From: Phycisphaerales bacterium
GTDB taxonomy: Bacteria; Planctomycetota; Phycisphaerae; Phycisphaerales; SM1A02
Length of the DNA: 55,168 nt
Reading direction: 5' to 3'
Assembly (NCBI GenBank): GCA_014238965.1
Contig: JABAAC010000079.1
Span: 1 to 55,168 of the forward strand
The notes beneath the pieces were generated by a model. It saw only the letters and a list, made by a program, of their open reading frames with translations, did no database searches and was not told the origin of the DNA. The position numbers were made by a program, and so were the translations under genes. Every line of letters begins with the position of its first letter. Within the stretch, counting starts at the first letter, position 1. Of the stretch, positions 1-8,219 are shown in pieces.

Positions 1-2192
1 AGTGACACAATGAGGCCCCCATCGAGCATGAGCAGTTCTAATGGCACAACCCAATCTGGCACGCTCAGGCAGCAACTCAGCAGCCAATCGGGTGACCCCG
101 CTGCAATACCAATGTCGTTGAGCGCCCGTTGGGACACTGGAATCACCGTCCCGATGGAGGTGAACAAGTGAAACAGCATGTGCACCAGCCACATTGCAAA
201 GCCAAGAGGAAGCAGTGCCATGGCCAACCGTCCAGCGCCGCTGCGAAGCGGCAATGCATGCCCTCCGAGTCGTGCGCCGAGTCCGCCAAGCAGTGGCAAT
301 AACACAAGCGGTGCGAGCACCGTCATACCAAGCACCATGATTGTTGCCGGGAGCACCGTCGTTGTGAGGGACCAGTTCGCGGCGATGGCATCTTCCAATT
401 CCAGCACTGGTCCAGTCATGCCCATTGCATTGGCAAAGGCGCCAAAGAGCAATAGGGCGACAAGCGCGATCATGTCTGGTCTGTCCAGCGCTCGGCCCAC
501 GCCGCCACGCCAGCCCGCGTGCGTGAGATCTGCGCCGAGCTTTCGGGGCAACACACCTACGTTGTCATGTGGACACGCCCGCACGCAGTCCATACACCAC
601 GTGCAGTCCATGCCTCCACGTTTTGCCGGTAGATACAAGCCCGTCTCGCATCCACGCCCGCCCGGGCCACCATTGATGCAGTCGTGGGTGGTGCAGGTCT
701 TGCAGACACTCGTGTCCCGCACGCCCACTTCGCGTGGTGAGACCATCGACTCCACGAAGTGAAACTGGCCGATTGGGCAGACCCATTTACAAAATGATGC
801 GCCTTTGAAGAAGCAATCAATCGCAAAAGCCGCCACGAAGTACCCCACAATGATCCACGCGGTCCACCAAGGGCTATCCCAAAGTGACAGTACCTCGTAG
901 CTCCAGAGAAACACCAGTACGAGCGCAGCAGCGAGCCACTTATTGCGAAGTGCGCGTGGCCATGGCAGTGTGTCGAGTCGCAATCGCTTGCCCAATTCAC
1001 GTGGCAGCATGAATGGGCAAGTCCAACAAAACAGATTGCCCGCAAGCAACAGGGCCAATACGACAAAACCTCGCCAATGCGTCCAAGGCAGCACGCCCGC
1101 TAGGTTCATTGGGCTTGTGCGTGGGCCAAGCAAGCCATCAATCACCATCAGGACTGCGACAATCAGCAACACACTTTGCACGCAGCGTCGAGCGGTACGC
1201 GATCGAAACATAGCGCCAAGTACGGGCGTGCGAAGAAGGTCGCCTGGGCGGCGGCGTGGGCGCCGCGGAGAAGCTTCCATACCAATGGATCCACTGGGCC
1301 CACCATGAATGGGCAGATGCACGGTCCCGGAGATCGAGACGGTCACAGCGAGTGGTTGCTGTACGGGTGGTTTGTAGAGCTGAGGCGCAAGTTGTTTGAC
1401 CAGAATCCAACCAACTGGAAGCAAGAATGCGGCTGATCCAACCACCCACATCAGTGCCCCGGCGGCGCTTTGGTCTGCCAGGGGTGTAAAGCCAAACAGT
1501 TCTGGACCGCCCTCGTACAGGTCATAGATGGGTGTCGTCCAGAATGTGAAGGCCGCGGAGAAAACGGTGTTCTGAATGTCCGCCGCAAGTAAGTACGGGA
1601 CCATTGTCCATCGTGGCCAGATATTTTCACTTGGCCATGGCTGTATGACCGGCCACCAGAAGAGAAGGCTTGTTGCAAGAAATATGCCGTGTTCAATTTC
1701 GTGCCAACTTTGGTCGAGCACCGCTAATTGGTACAGCCTCGGCGCATGCCAGACCCAGGTGGCGATCACAAACAATGGCCATGCAACAGCTGGGTGCACA
1801 AGCATGTGCAGGCACCGTCGAATTGACGAGTTTGTCAGCAGTGGTCCAACCCAGGCGCTGCGCATTCGCCAGGGCAGTCCTCGAAGCAAAGGCGGCCCCG
1901 GCCAGCCCAGTAGGAGCAATGGGGGGGCCACCATCATGAGCAGGATGTGCTGCAGCATGTGAGCTTGCAACAGCAGGCCACCAATAGCATCAAGTGGGGA
2001 TGAAAGTGCGATCCAAATAATCAGCAAGCCGCCGCAGAATGAGACGGCCCGCCCGGGTCCGTATCGCTGGGGCATGCTCTTGTGAAGGGCGGCCCATCCA
2101 CGCAGATAGACAATGGCTGTCAGCGCAAGAGCAGCCGTCACGAATGGTTCGATCGTCCAAGAGCTCAGGACTGCTTCGCCAAGATCCTGCAT
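1..2192 (-). CDS. CtaG-type oxidase assembly factor fused to NapH/FixG-like polyferredoxin (partial, runs off left edge)
   Basis: One uninterrupted frame of 730 codons reaches the window edge. Residues 1 to about 290 form a multi-helix membrane protein of the CtaG type used for assembly of caa3 cytochrome oxidase, with conserved histidines in HMLQH (78-82), WVWHAP and HEIEHG. A short Pro/Arg-rich linker follows (about 295-318). Then comes a polyferredoxin region: a helix ending in FCWTCPF (C389, C392), FCKWVCPIG (C468, C472), a group C497, C500, C505, C515, and a classical CTWCMDCVRACP cluster (C530, C533, C536, C540), followed by more helices. NapH/FixG relatives pass electrons through membrane-bound [4Fe-4S] centres. 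The start at 2192 is the first ATG after an in-frame TAG. An internal ATG at 1280 could be a start for a separate ferredoxin protein, but no stop separates the two halves. It is the last visible gene of the cox operon, so assembly or redox maturation of the oxidase is inferred. Confidence 0.85.
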   Translation of the reverse strand, partial: MQDLGEAVLSSWTIEPFVTAALALTAIVYLRGWAALHKSMPQRYGPGRAVSFCGGLLIIWIALSSPLDAIGGLLLQAHMLQHILLMMVAPPLLLLGWPGPPLLRGLPWRMRSAWVGPLLTNSSIRRCLHMLVHPAVAWPLFVIATWVWHAPRLYQLAVLDQSWHEIEHGIFLATSLLFWWPVIQPWPSENIWPRWTMVPYLLAADIQNTVFSAAFTFWTTPIYDLYEGGPELFGFTPLADQSAAGALMWVVGSAAFLLPVGWILVKQLAPQLYKPPVQQPLAVTVSISGTVHLPIHGGPSGSIGMEASPRRPRRRPGDLLRTPVLGAMFRSRTARRCVQSVLLIVAVLMVIDGLLGPRTSPMNLAGVLPWTHWRGFVVLALLLAGNLFCWTCPFMLPRELGKRLRLDTLPWPRALRNKWLAAALVLVFLWSYEVLSLWDSPWWTAWIIVGYFVAAFAIDCFFKGASFCKWVCPIGQFHFVESMVSPREVGVRDTSVCKTCTTHDCINGGPGGRGCETGLYLPAKRGGMDCTWCMDCVRACPHDNVGVLPRKLGADLTHAGWRGGVGRALDRPDMIALVALLLFGAFANAMGMTGPVLELEDAIAANWSLTTTVLPATIMVLGMTVLAPLVLLPLLGGLGARLGGHALPLRSGAGRLAMALLPLGFAMWLVHMLFHLFTSIGTVIPVSQRALNDIGIAAGSPDWLLSCCLSVPDWVVPLELLMLDGGLIVS

Positions 2193-2269
2193 GGGCTTTG
2201 CAGGCTAGCACGGCTGACATGGCTCTCGTGGTCTGTGCCCACATTGGAGCTATCGCCGCAGAGTGTCGA

Positions 2270-3769
2270 TCATTGCTCGCGCAACCGCTCCGGGAAGAAG
2301 GGGGGCACATCCTGCTCGGTGGCACGAGGGGTCATGGAGTAGCCCTGTGCGGCCTCGTGCATGTTCTGTCCGTGCAGGGTCATCAAGAAGGCGGTCACGG
2401 CCTTCGTTTCCGATGGCGAAAGATGTTTGCCGTAGGCAGGCATGTTTCCACCACCTTGAATGACCTGACGAATGATCTGGTCCGAATTCAACCGTGTGGC
2501 AACATCATCGAGGGCCGGGCCACGGTGTCCGCCCTGGCCATCCAATGCATGGCAGTTTCGGCACTGTTTGTTCTGTATGACCATCGCACCTTGCAACTCC
2601 AATGGCGAACGGCCACGCACATACTCCACCGGAGTGGGTAAGGCACTCCAAGCGTTCATTACAGGCGACCATGGGGCTTTGTACGCCAAGTATGTCAGGC
2701 TGCCTAGACACACCATCAACATCGTCACGAACAACACTGATATGGGCCGCCTGCGCCAATGTTTCTCGCCACTGCCAGCTAAGAATGGCAGCATGATCAA
2801 TACGCCCGCGGCCAACACTGGGAAGCCAATGATCAGGAAGGTTTCCATGTATGGCGGCAATAGGGCCAACACAGCGAAGATCGACTGGAACCAGAAGTCC
2901 GGCCGGGGTGCGGTGTGAATGAGCATTGGATCTGGCTCCCCATTGGGGCCAGCAGGACCAAAGAGCATCGCACATAAGAACAAGAACGCCAGCACAATGC
3001 CGCACGCAATCATGTCGCGGCCAGCAGCATTAGGGAAGAACGGCATGCCCCGCTTGTGGACTTCACGTTCGTACGTGTCTCGATAGGTCGCTTTGTCCAC
3101 CAAGACCCCTGGCGTGGGTGTCTCATTGATTCCACACTTGATGACCAGCAACAAGTGCACGCCGATGAGTGCAATGAGCGAGCCAGGTAGAACAAAGACG
3201 TGCAACGCAAAGAACCGAGACAAAGACTCGCCGCCAATGATCGGGCCGCCGAGCACGAACTGCACGAGCCCTGGGCCGATCCACGGGACACGGCCGCCCA
3301 TGGCCATGCCCACGCTCATGCCCCAATATGCGTCCTGGTCCCAACGAAGTACCTGTCCGGTGAAGCCCATGCCCAGCGTGCATACGAATAGCAATACGCC
3401 TACGATCCAGGTCAATTCACGTGGATACTTAAATGCGCCGAACAAGAACACTTGGATCATGTGGATGGACATCATCGCAATCATCAAGTGCGAACCCCAC
3501 ACATGCAGCGCACGCAGGAACCAACCCATTGTCTGGTCGTAGTTGAGGTACTCCAGCGAGGCATACGCTTCGTCGGCGCTGGGCACATACACCAAGGCCA
3601 AGCAGATGCCAGTCATGATTTGCAACATGAACAGCATGAGTGTCATCGACCCAAAGACGTACCACCATTTGGCACTTCGTGGCACGGCATGCGACATTGT
3701 CGGACCAAGAGTGTCCTTCAAGCCTAGGCGTGCTTCGAACCAGTCAATGATGGGTTGAATAATCGTCAT
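2270..3769 (-). CDS. Cytochrome b with C-terminal fused cytochrome c domain (complex III)
   Basis: Quinol-oxidising membrane subunit of a bc-type complex, 499 residues. Haem-b ligand pairs are visible at H89/H103 and H190/H205. The 14- and 15-residue spacings resemble cytochrome b6. The Qo-site PEWY motif appears as PDFW (290-293). About nine transmembrane segments span residues 35-370. The C-terminal 110 residues are a monohaem cytochrome c: CRNCH at 403-407 and a probable axial Met in NMPAYG (M443). The fusion means the b subunit carries its own c-haem, replacing a separate cytochrome c1. It starts 3 bases after the Rieske stop, so the two are co-translated. The family call is secure; the electron route from Rieske to this c domain is inferred. 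Confidence 0.95.
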   Translation of the reverse strand: MTIIQPIIDWFEARLGLKDTLGPTMSHAVPRSAKWWYVFGSMTLMLFMLQIMTGICLALVYVPSADEAYASLEYLNYDQTMGWFLRALHVWGSHLMIAMMSIHMIQVFLFGAFKYPRELTWIVGVLLFVCTLGMGFTGQVLRWDQDAYWGMSVGMAMGGRVPWIGPGLVQFVLGGPIIGGESLSRFFALHVFVLPGSLIALIGVHLLLVIKCGINETPTPGVLVDKATYRDTYEREVHKRGMPFFPNAAGRDMIACGIVLAFLFLCAMLFGPAGPNGEPDPMLIHTAPRPDFWFQSIFAVLALLPPYMETFLIIGFPVLAAGVLIMLPFLAGSGEKHWRRRPISVLFVTMLMVCLGSLTYLAYKAPWSPVMNAWSALPTPVEYVRGRSPLELQGAMVIQNKQCRNCHALDGQGGHRGPALDDVATRLNSDQIIRQVIQGGGNMPAYGKHLSPSETKAVTAFLMTLHGQNMHEAAQGYSMTPRATEQDVPPFFPERLREQ

Positions 3770-3772
3770 GAC

Positions 3773-4327
3773 CTACGGGGTCTGCTGCAGCGTGGGCAGT
3801 CGCCCGGCCTTGATTTCAAGATTGCCGTTTCGAATGCGGGTCTCGTACGGGTAGAGGCCACGAGGTGGGGGGCCAGCGGCGTGTGATCCATCGGCGTAAT
3901 ACACCCCGCCGTGACATGGACACATGAATAAGCTGGACTCGGGGAACCATCGAACCGGGCAGCCCAAGTGCGTGCAATTGATCGCAAACACGGTGAAGGT
4001 TTCGCCCTTTTGTCGACGTACCCAACAGGGGGTGTCTGCGGTGTAGCCATCCCATGGCGTGGTGAACGGGTTGCGATACTCACCTAGCCGGGTTTGATCT
4101 TCAGGGAAGTTCTTGATCGGGCCCAAGGACACCCATTGTTGGAAGCCGCCTTGTTTCCACGAACTAAAGATGTAGCCCACAACCGGAATGGCGATGAGTA
4201 CGGCGACAATGGCATTGATAGATGCGCCGAGCCAAAACAGGAAGCCGCGACGAGATGGCTCAGGCTCGGGTCCTGGGCCAAGCATTGCCGGATCAGGTGC
4301 GCTGCGATAGTCAAACTGCTCGGGCAT
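3773..4327 (-). CDS. Rieske [2Fe-2S] protein
   Basis: 184-residue Rieske subunit of the bc complex. Ligands are in CTHLGC (C118, H120) and CPCHGG (C136, H139), with C123 and C138 as the structural disulfide. An N-terminal SRRGFLFWLG segment followed by a hydrophobic helix (about 28-53) anchors it in the membrane and resembles a twin-arginine signal, usual for Rieske proteins exported folded. The start codon overlaps the stop of the di-haem cytochrome gene by one base (TGATG), indicating translational coupling. It passes electrons from quinol at cytochrome b to a c-type haem. Confidence 0.95.
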   Translation of the reverse strand: MPEQFDYRSAPDPAMLGPGPEPEPSRRGFLFWLGASINAIVAVLIAIPVVGYIFSSWKQGGFQQWVSLGPIKNFPEDQTRLGEYRNPFTTPWDGYTADTPCWVRRQKGETFTVFAINCTHLGCPVRWFPESSLFMCPCHGGVYYADGSHAAGPPPRGLYPYETRIRNGNLEIKAGRLPTLQQTP

Positions 4328-5076
4328 CAGTTCTGGCTCCCTACATCAGCGGTGTCTGGATACGGGGCGCCGGGAAACTCGACTCGGTGCGATGTCAACC
4401 ACGCCACAAGGTCATCGATTTGCTTGTTGGTCAAAGGCGAGGCCAATTGTGACGCGGCGATCGTACGTGTGCCTACTTGGCCACGCCAATCAGGCATGCC
4501 AAGATCGAGTCGTCCGCAGATGATGGCGCTTCGCAGCGCTTGGTCGCTGGTCATGGCGAGGAATGCGTTGTCGACTACGGAGCCAGCCGTTGGTGTACCG
4601 CGTCCATGGGCACCGTGGCATGTGGCGCAGTGAGTCGCGAATACCACCAAGCCATTAGCCGCATTGCCTGGCTTGCCTTGAAGCGGCGGTGCGCCCTTGG
4701 CCGAAGCATCTGTTCCCCACGCTTCACGCATGCCATTGACAATGTCGTCGACTTGTTGGTCCGTCATCGGACCACCTTGGGATGTGGCCATTGGCGGCAT
4801 CATTGTGCCGGACACACCATTGACAATGACGTTGCGGAGGTAGTCATCGCTCGCTATTGACATGTACACAGGGTCATTCAGTGGCCTTGCCGGACCAAAG
4901 CGGCCATCTGCACCATGGCAACCCGAGCAATAGTTCGACCACAGTGGGTCGAATTCGTGCACCTCAGACTCAGGCTTTGGCGCGTCGGCCCTGATTGGGC
5001 GGCCAGGCATCCAATCACAGGCTGCCAAGAGCGCAACGGCCAGCAGGAGCAATAGTGTCGCGCAACGAAGCATCAT
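4327..5076 (-). CDS. Di-haem cytochrome c lipoprotein
   Basis: 249 residues. A lipoprotein signal ends at LLAAC (C20). Two cytochrome c domains follow: CSGCH (50-54) with probable Met ligands in TMMPPM (92-93), and CATCH (150-154) with M194 in LGMPDW. A periplasmic, membrane-tethered electron carrier between the bc part and the cytochrome oxidase encoded by the same operon is the natural role, by analogy with other planctomycete and delta-proteobacterial layouts. Start ATGATG overlaps the stop of the upstream membrane-protein gene. Confidence 0.9.
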   Translation of the reverse strand: MMLRCATLLLLLAVALLAACDWMPGRPIRADAPKPESEVHEFDPLWSNYCSGCHGADGRFGPARPLNDPVYMSIASDDYLRNVIVNGVSGTMMPPMATSQGGPMTDQQVDDIVNGMREAWGTDASAKGAPPLQGKPGNAANGLVVFATHCATCHGAHGRGTPTAGSVVDNAFLAMTSDQALRSAIICGRLDLGMPDWRGQVGTRTIAASQLASPLTNKQIDDLVAWLTSHRVEFPGAPYPDTADVGSQN

Positions 5077-5909
5077 GCGTCACCCTCTTTGGTCGAGGGA
5101 ATGCCAGGTGACTCCATGCCCATGCGTTCAAGGTAGGACCAGTTCTGCATTGTCGCGATTTTCTCAGTTCGCATGATCCACCAACTGCACACTATGCCAA
5201 AGGCAACTTGGCTTGCGATGAACCAGCCCCAGTCAATATTGGTTGCCAATGCCGGGTTCACCACGCTGACGGAAGCCCACGTGAGGCCGCACCATATGGC
5301 GGGAATGAACAGTGCCGCCCAGAACATGGGCCATTTTGGCAGCAGCGGCATGATGACGCCGTACACAAGGCCTATGAATAGCGACATGATGAGGTGAATG
5401 CCGATGCCAATGGCCAACGCGCCGCCATCGAATGTGGTGAGCTGTTGGGTCGTGAGGTCGCCCATGCTTGGAAGGACCGTTCCCGACAGTACGTTGACGG
5501 GGAACCACAAGCTGCCGTGTGCGATGAGTCCGCCAATGAGGGCCACCGCCGCCATGACGAGGCCGCCGATGAGACCACCCCAGAGGCCCGCAGAGTACGG
5601 ATGAATCTCCAGTGGCAATCGAGCACGGTGGGAGGAGGCCTGCATCAGCCGGGCGACTTGGCCCTCGCGAGGCTCAATGGAGTCGGGGTGTTGATCAATC
5701 AGCGGTTGGTACTCACGGGCATCTGGAATGACCTCTCGCCACCAGTGCACGGCGCCAGCGAGCCCAAAGCACAAGCCAACGAGGGCCACGGGCCAGGTGG
5801 TGACGATGCCCGCGAAGAGCAATGTCAGTCCGAATGCCGCAATCAGTGGGCCTGCGCAAGGGCAGGGGATCTCAATGGGTGCTTGTTCTGATTCGTGTTG
5901 TTCTGACAT
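5073..5909 (-). CDS. Membrane protein of unknown function in the oxidase operon, with N-terminal CPC motif
   Basis: About 278 residues with roughly six transmembrane segments. I do not recognise a named family. An N-terminal EIPCPCAGPL motif (Cys-Pro-Cys just before helix 1) could bind metal; helix 2 is followed by HWWREVIPDAREYQ, which recalls the tail of small oxidase accessory subunits. A second block of four helices spans about residues 103-260. The start MSEQHES at 5909 lies 7 bases after the cox3 stop and is preferred over an ATG at 5933 inside cox3. Its position between cox3 and the di-haem cytochrome, with overlapping stop/start on the downstream side, makes a structural or assembly subunit of the bc/oxidase complex likely, but this is inference. 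Confidence 0.75.
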   Translation of the reverse strand: MSEQHESEQAPIEIPCPCAGPLIAAFGLTLLFAGIVTTWPVALVGLCFGLAGAVHWWREVIPDAREYQPLIDQHPDSIEPREGQVARLMQASSHRARLPLEIHPYSAGLWGGLIGGLVMAAVALIGGLIAHGSLWFPVNVLSGTVLPSMGDLTTQQLTTFDGGALAIGIGIHLIMSLFIGLVYGVIMPLLPKWPMFWAALFIPAIWCGLTWASVSVVNPALATNIDWGWFIASQVAFGIVCSWWIMRTEKIATMQNWSYLERMGMESPGIPSTKEGDA

Positions 5910-5916
5910 CAGCAAT

Positions 5917-6555
5917 TCACCCGTAGAACCCAATGATGTAGACGACTGTAAATACGAAGATCCACACGCCGTCGACGAAGTGCCAGTACCAACTCAGAAG
6001 ATCAACTTTGCCCGCATGTCGTTTGTGGTTGTACCCGCACAAGGTCAGGACCAGCACGAGTGTCATTAATGAAAGTCCGATGGCCACGTGCGCTGCGTGG
6101 AACCCAACGAGCGTGTAGTAGCACGAGCCAAAGAGATTCGTATTGATCCACAAGCCATCATCGGCGATAAGGCCGTACCACTCCTTGCCGGTGCCGATTA
6201 GGAAGACAGCGCCAAAGGCAATGGTCAGCAGCCAAAAGAAGATGAACCGATTCATAGCGCCTCGCTCGAGGGCCTTTACCGCCAGCACAATCCAAATACT
6301 GCTTGTCAGCAGGAATATCGAGTTGAATGACACCGCTAGGGGTTGCCATGTGGCTGCTGAAAACGGTGCGTCCAGGACGTCTGTGGGATATGGGCCGCTC
6401 AAGTCTTTGCCGATGTAGAACAGGTAGACGGCGATCAACGTGCCGAAGAAGAAAATCTCCGTCAGAATCAGCATCGACACACCCATCTTGCCCTTGGGCA
6501 AGTTGTGCACAGGTGCAAGTGGCGGCAGCTCAGTCGATGTCTTGAGCGTGCTCAT
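5917..6555 (-). CDS. Cytochrome c oxidase subunit III
   Basis: About 212 residues, the shorter five-helix bacterial form of subunit III. Recognisable stretches are MGVSMLILTEIFFFGTLIA near the N-terminus, a central YYTLVGFHAAHVAIG and the C-terminal VDLLSWYWHFVDGVWIFVFT, all typical of COX3. The start MSTLKTS at 6555 overlaps the cox1 stop as ATGA; an ATG four codons upstream is possible. It packs on the catalytic subunit and is translationally coupled to it. Confidence 0.95.
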   Translation of the reverse strand: MSTLKTSTELPPLAPVHNLPKGKMGVSMLILTEIFFFGTLIAVYLFYIGKDLSGPYPTDVLDAPFSAATWQPLAVSFNSIFLLTSSIWIVLAVKALERGAMNRFIFFWLLTIAFGAVFLIGTGKEWYGLIADDGLWINTNLFGSCYYTLVGFHAAHVAIGLSLMTLVLVLTLCGYNHKRHAGKVDLLSWYWHFVDGVWIFVFTVVYIIGFYG

Positions 6556-8219
6556 TCGTACTTCCAATCCGGATCATCTGGGTGCTTCTTGTCCCAAAGG
6601 GGGCGACGGCTTCGCACCTCAGGATCAATGTCGTAATTCCACGCCGGCGGTGGGGAGGTGGTCGACCACTCAAGGGTCCATGCGTCCCATGGGTCGTCGC
6701 CGGCGGGCTTGCCCTTGCGAAGCGACCGGATCACGTTGTACGTGAAGCATGCCACTGCAAGCACTTGGAAAATCACGCCAATCGATGTCAGGAGATTCCA
6801 GAACTCCCAGCCTCGATCAGCGTGATAGGTATAGACGCGCCTGGGCATACCGAGCATGCCAGATACATGCATTGGGCCGAAGGTCAGGTTGAAGCCAATG
6901 AGCAGCAGCCAGAATTGCCACTTGCCGAGTTTTTCGGAGAGCATTTTGCCGCTGGCTTTGGGGAACCAGTAGTAGATCGCTGCAAAGATTGTGAAGACCA
7001 AGCCACCAAAGAGCACGTAATGGAAGTGGCCTACAACGAAGTAGGAATCGCTTACTTGCCAATCAAATGGGACGACTGCCAGCATGATGCCCGTGAGCCC
7101 GCCAAAGAGGAACTGCACTAAAAAGCCAATGGAGAACAGCATCGGCGTGTGCAGTCGAATGCGTCCTCCGTACATGGTGGCAACCCAGTTGAACATCTTG
7201 ATGCCAGTGGGCACTGCGATGAGCATGGTTGATGCCATGAAGGCCGTGTTGACAGCGGGGCTCAGGCCCACAGCAAACATATGGTGAACCCACACGCCTA
7301 GCGAGATGAATCCAATAGCCACGGTCGCTGCAACCATCAGTGGGTAACCAAAGATCACTTTGCGAGAAAAGACGGGAATGATTTCCGAGACGAATGCAAA
7401 CGCTGGCAGAATCAGGATGTACACCTCTGGGTGCCCAAAGAACCAGAACAAATTCTGCCATAGCACGGCTGAGCCGCCGCCTTGTACGTCGAAGAAGTGT
7501 GCACCAAGGGTTCGATCAAACAGCAGCATGACTTGCGACGCAGCCAAGGGCGGCATCGCGACCACAATGAGGATTGCATCGATCAGCATGATCCAGACGA
7601 ACAGTGGCATCTTCATCAAGCTCATGCCTTTGCATCGCATGCAGAGCGTGGTTGCCACAAGATTGATGCCTGTGGCAATCGAGCCAAAGCCAGACACAAG
7701 CAGGCCTAAGATCCAGTAGTCCGTACTGTGGCCGCGTGAGAAGGTGCGTTCTGTCAGCGGGGCATACGCGAACCAGCCCACATCCGGTGCGCTGCCCATG
7801 CCATATAAGCCCTGGCCGCCAAAGTAGGAGAAGTACAGCAGCAAGCCCCCAAGCAGGAAGAGCCAGAAGCCAAATGCATTGAGTCGTGGGAATGCCATGT
7901 CCCGTGTGCCGATCATCAGCGGCACTAGGTAGTTCGCAGAGCCCAGCAGAATTGGCATGCCTACAAGGAACACCATGGTTGTGCCGTGCATGGTGAATAG
8001 CCGGTTGAATTCATCGGGCATGAGCACGCCCATGTCCGACCACGCCAACTGCCATCGCATCATGACGGCTTCAAGGCCACCGATGATGAAGAAGATCAGC
8101 CCAGACATGATGTACATCAGGCCAAGCTTTTTATGGTCGACCGTTACCACCCATTGGTGCAGTTTGGACAGCGCCGGAGCGTTGGTAAGTAGACGAGGTG
8201 TATCTGGTGACGCATTCAT
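6552..8219 (-). CDS. Cytochrome c oxidase subunit I (A1-type haem-copper oxidase)
   Basis: 555 residues, twelve transmembrane helices. All catalytic residues are visible: H78 in TMHGTT (low-spin haem), FFGHPEVY with H263, E265 and Y267 (CuB and the cross-linked Tyr), the HH pair 312-313, and GHFHY with H398 (high-spin haem) and H400. The Glu in the GHPEV motif marks the A1 class with D- and K-channels. It reduces O2 to water and pumps protons. Start ATG overlaps the cox2 stop (ATGA). Confidence 0.98.
   Translation of the reverse strand: MNASPDTPRLLTNAPALSKLHQWVVTVDHKKLGLMYIMSGLIFFIIGGLEAVMMRWQLAWSDMGVLMPDEFNRLFTMHGTTMVFLVGMPILLGSANYLVPLMIGTRDMAFPRLNAFGFWLFLLGGLLLYFSYFGGQGLYGMGSAPDVGWFAYAPLTERTFSRGHSTDYWILGLLVSGFGSIATGINLVATTLCMRCKGMSLMKMPLFVWIMLIDAILIVVAMPPLAASQVMLLFDRTLGAHFFDVQGGGSAVLWQNLFWFFGHPEVYILILPAFAFVSEIIPVFSRKVIFGYPLMVAATVAIGFISLGVWVHHMFAVGLSPAVNTAFMASTMLIAVPTGIKMFNWVATMYGGRIRLHTPMLFSIGFLVQFLFGGLTGIMLAVVPFDWQVSDSYFVVGHFHYVLFGGLVFTIFAAIYYWFPKASGKMLSEKLGKWQFWLLLIGFNLTFGPMHVSGMLGMPRRVYTYHADRGWEFWNLLTSIGVIFQVLAVACFTYNVIRSLRKGKPAGDDPWDAWTLEWSTTSPPPAWNYDIDPEVRSRRPLWDKKHPDDPDWKYE

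Noticed and set aside
178-762. Plus-strand frame of 194 codons
   Set aside because: Ser/Pro/Ala-rich, family-less and exactly antisense to the CtaG-polyferredoxin gene, whose minus-strand frame has all the expected motifs.
557-1066. Minus-strand Cys/Trp-rich frame of 169 codons
   Set aside because: Shadow of the real polyferredoxin frame on the same strand; the real frame contains the ordered CxxCxxCxxxCP motif.
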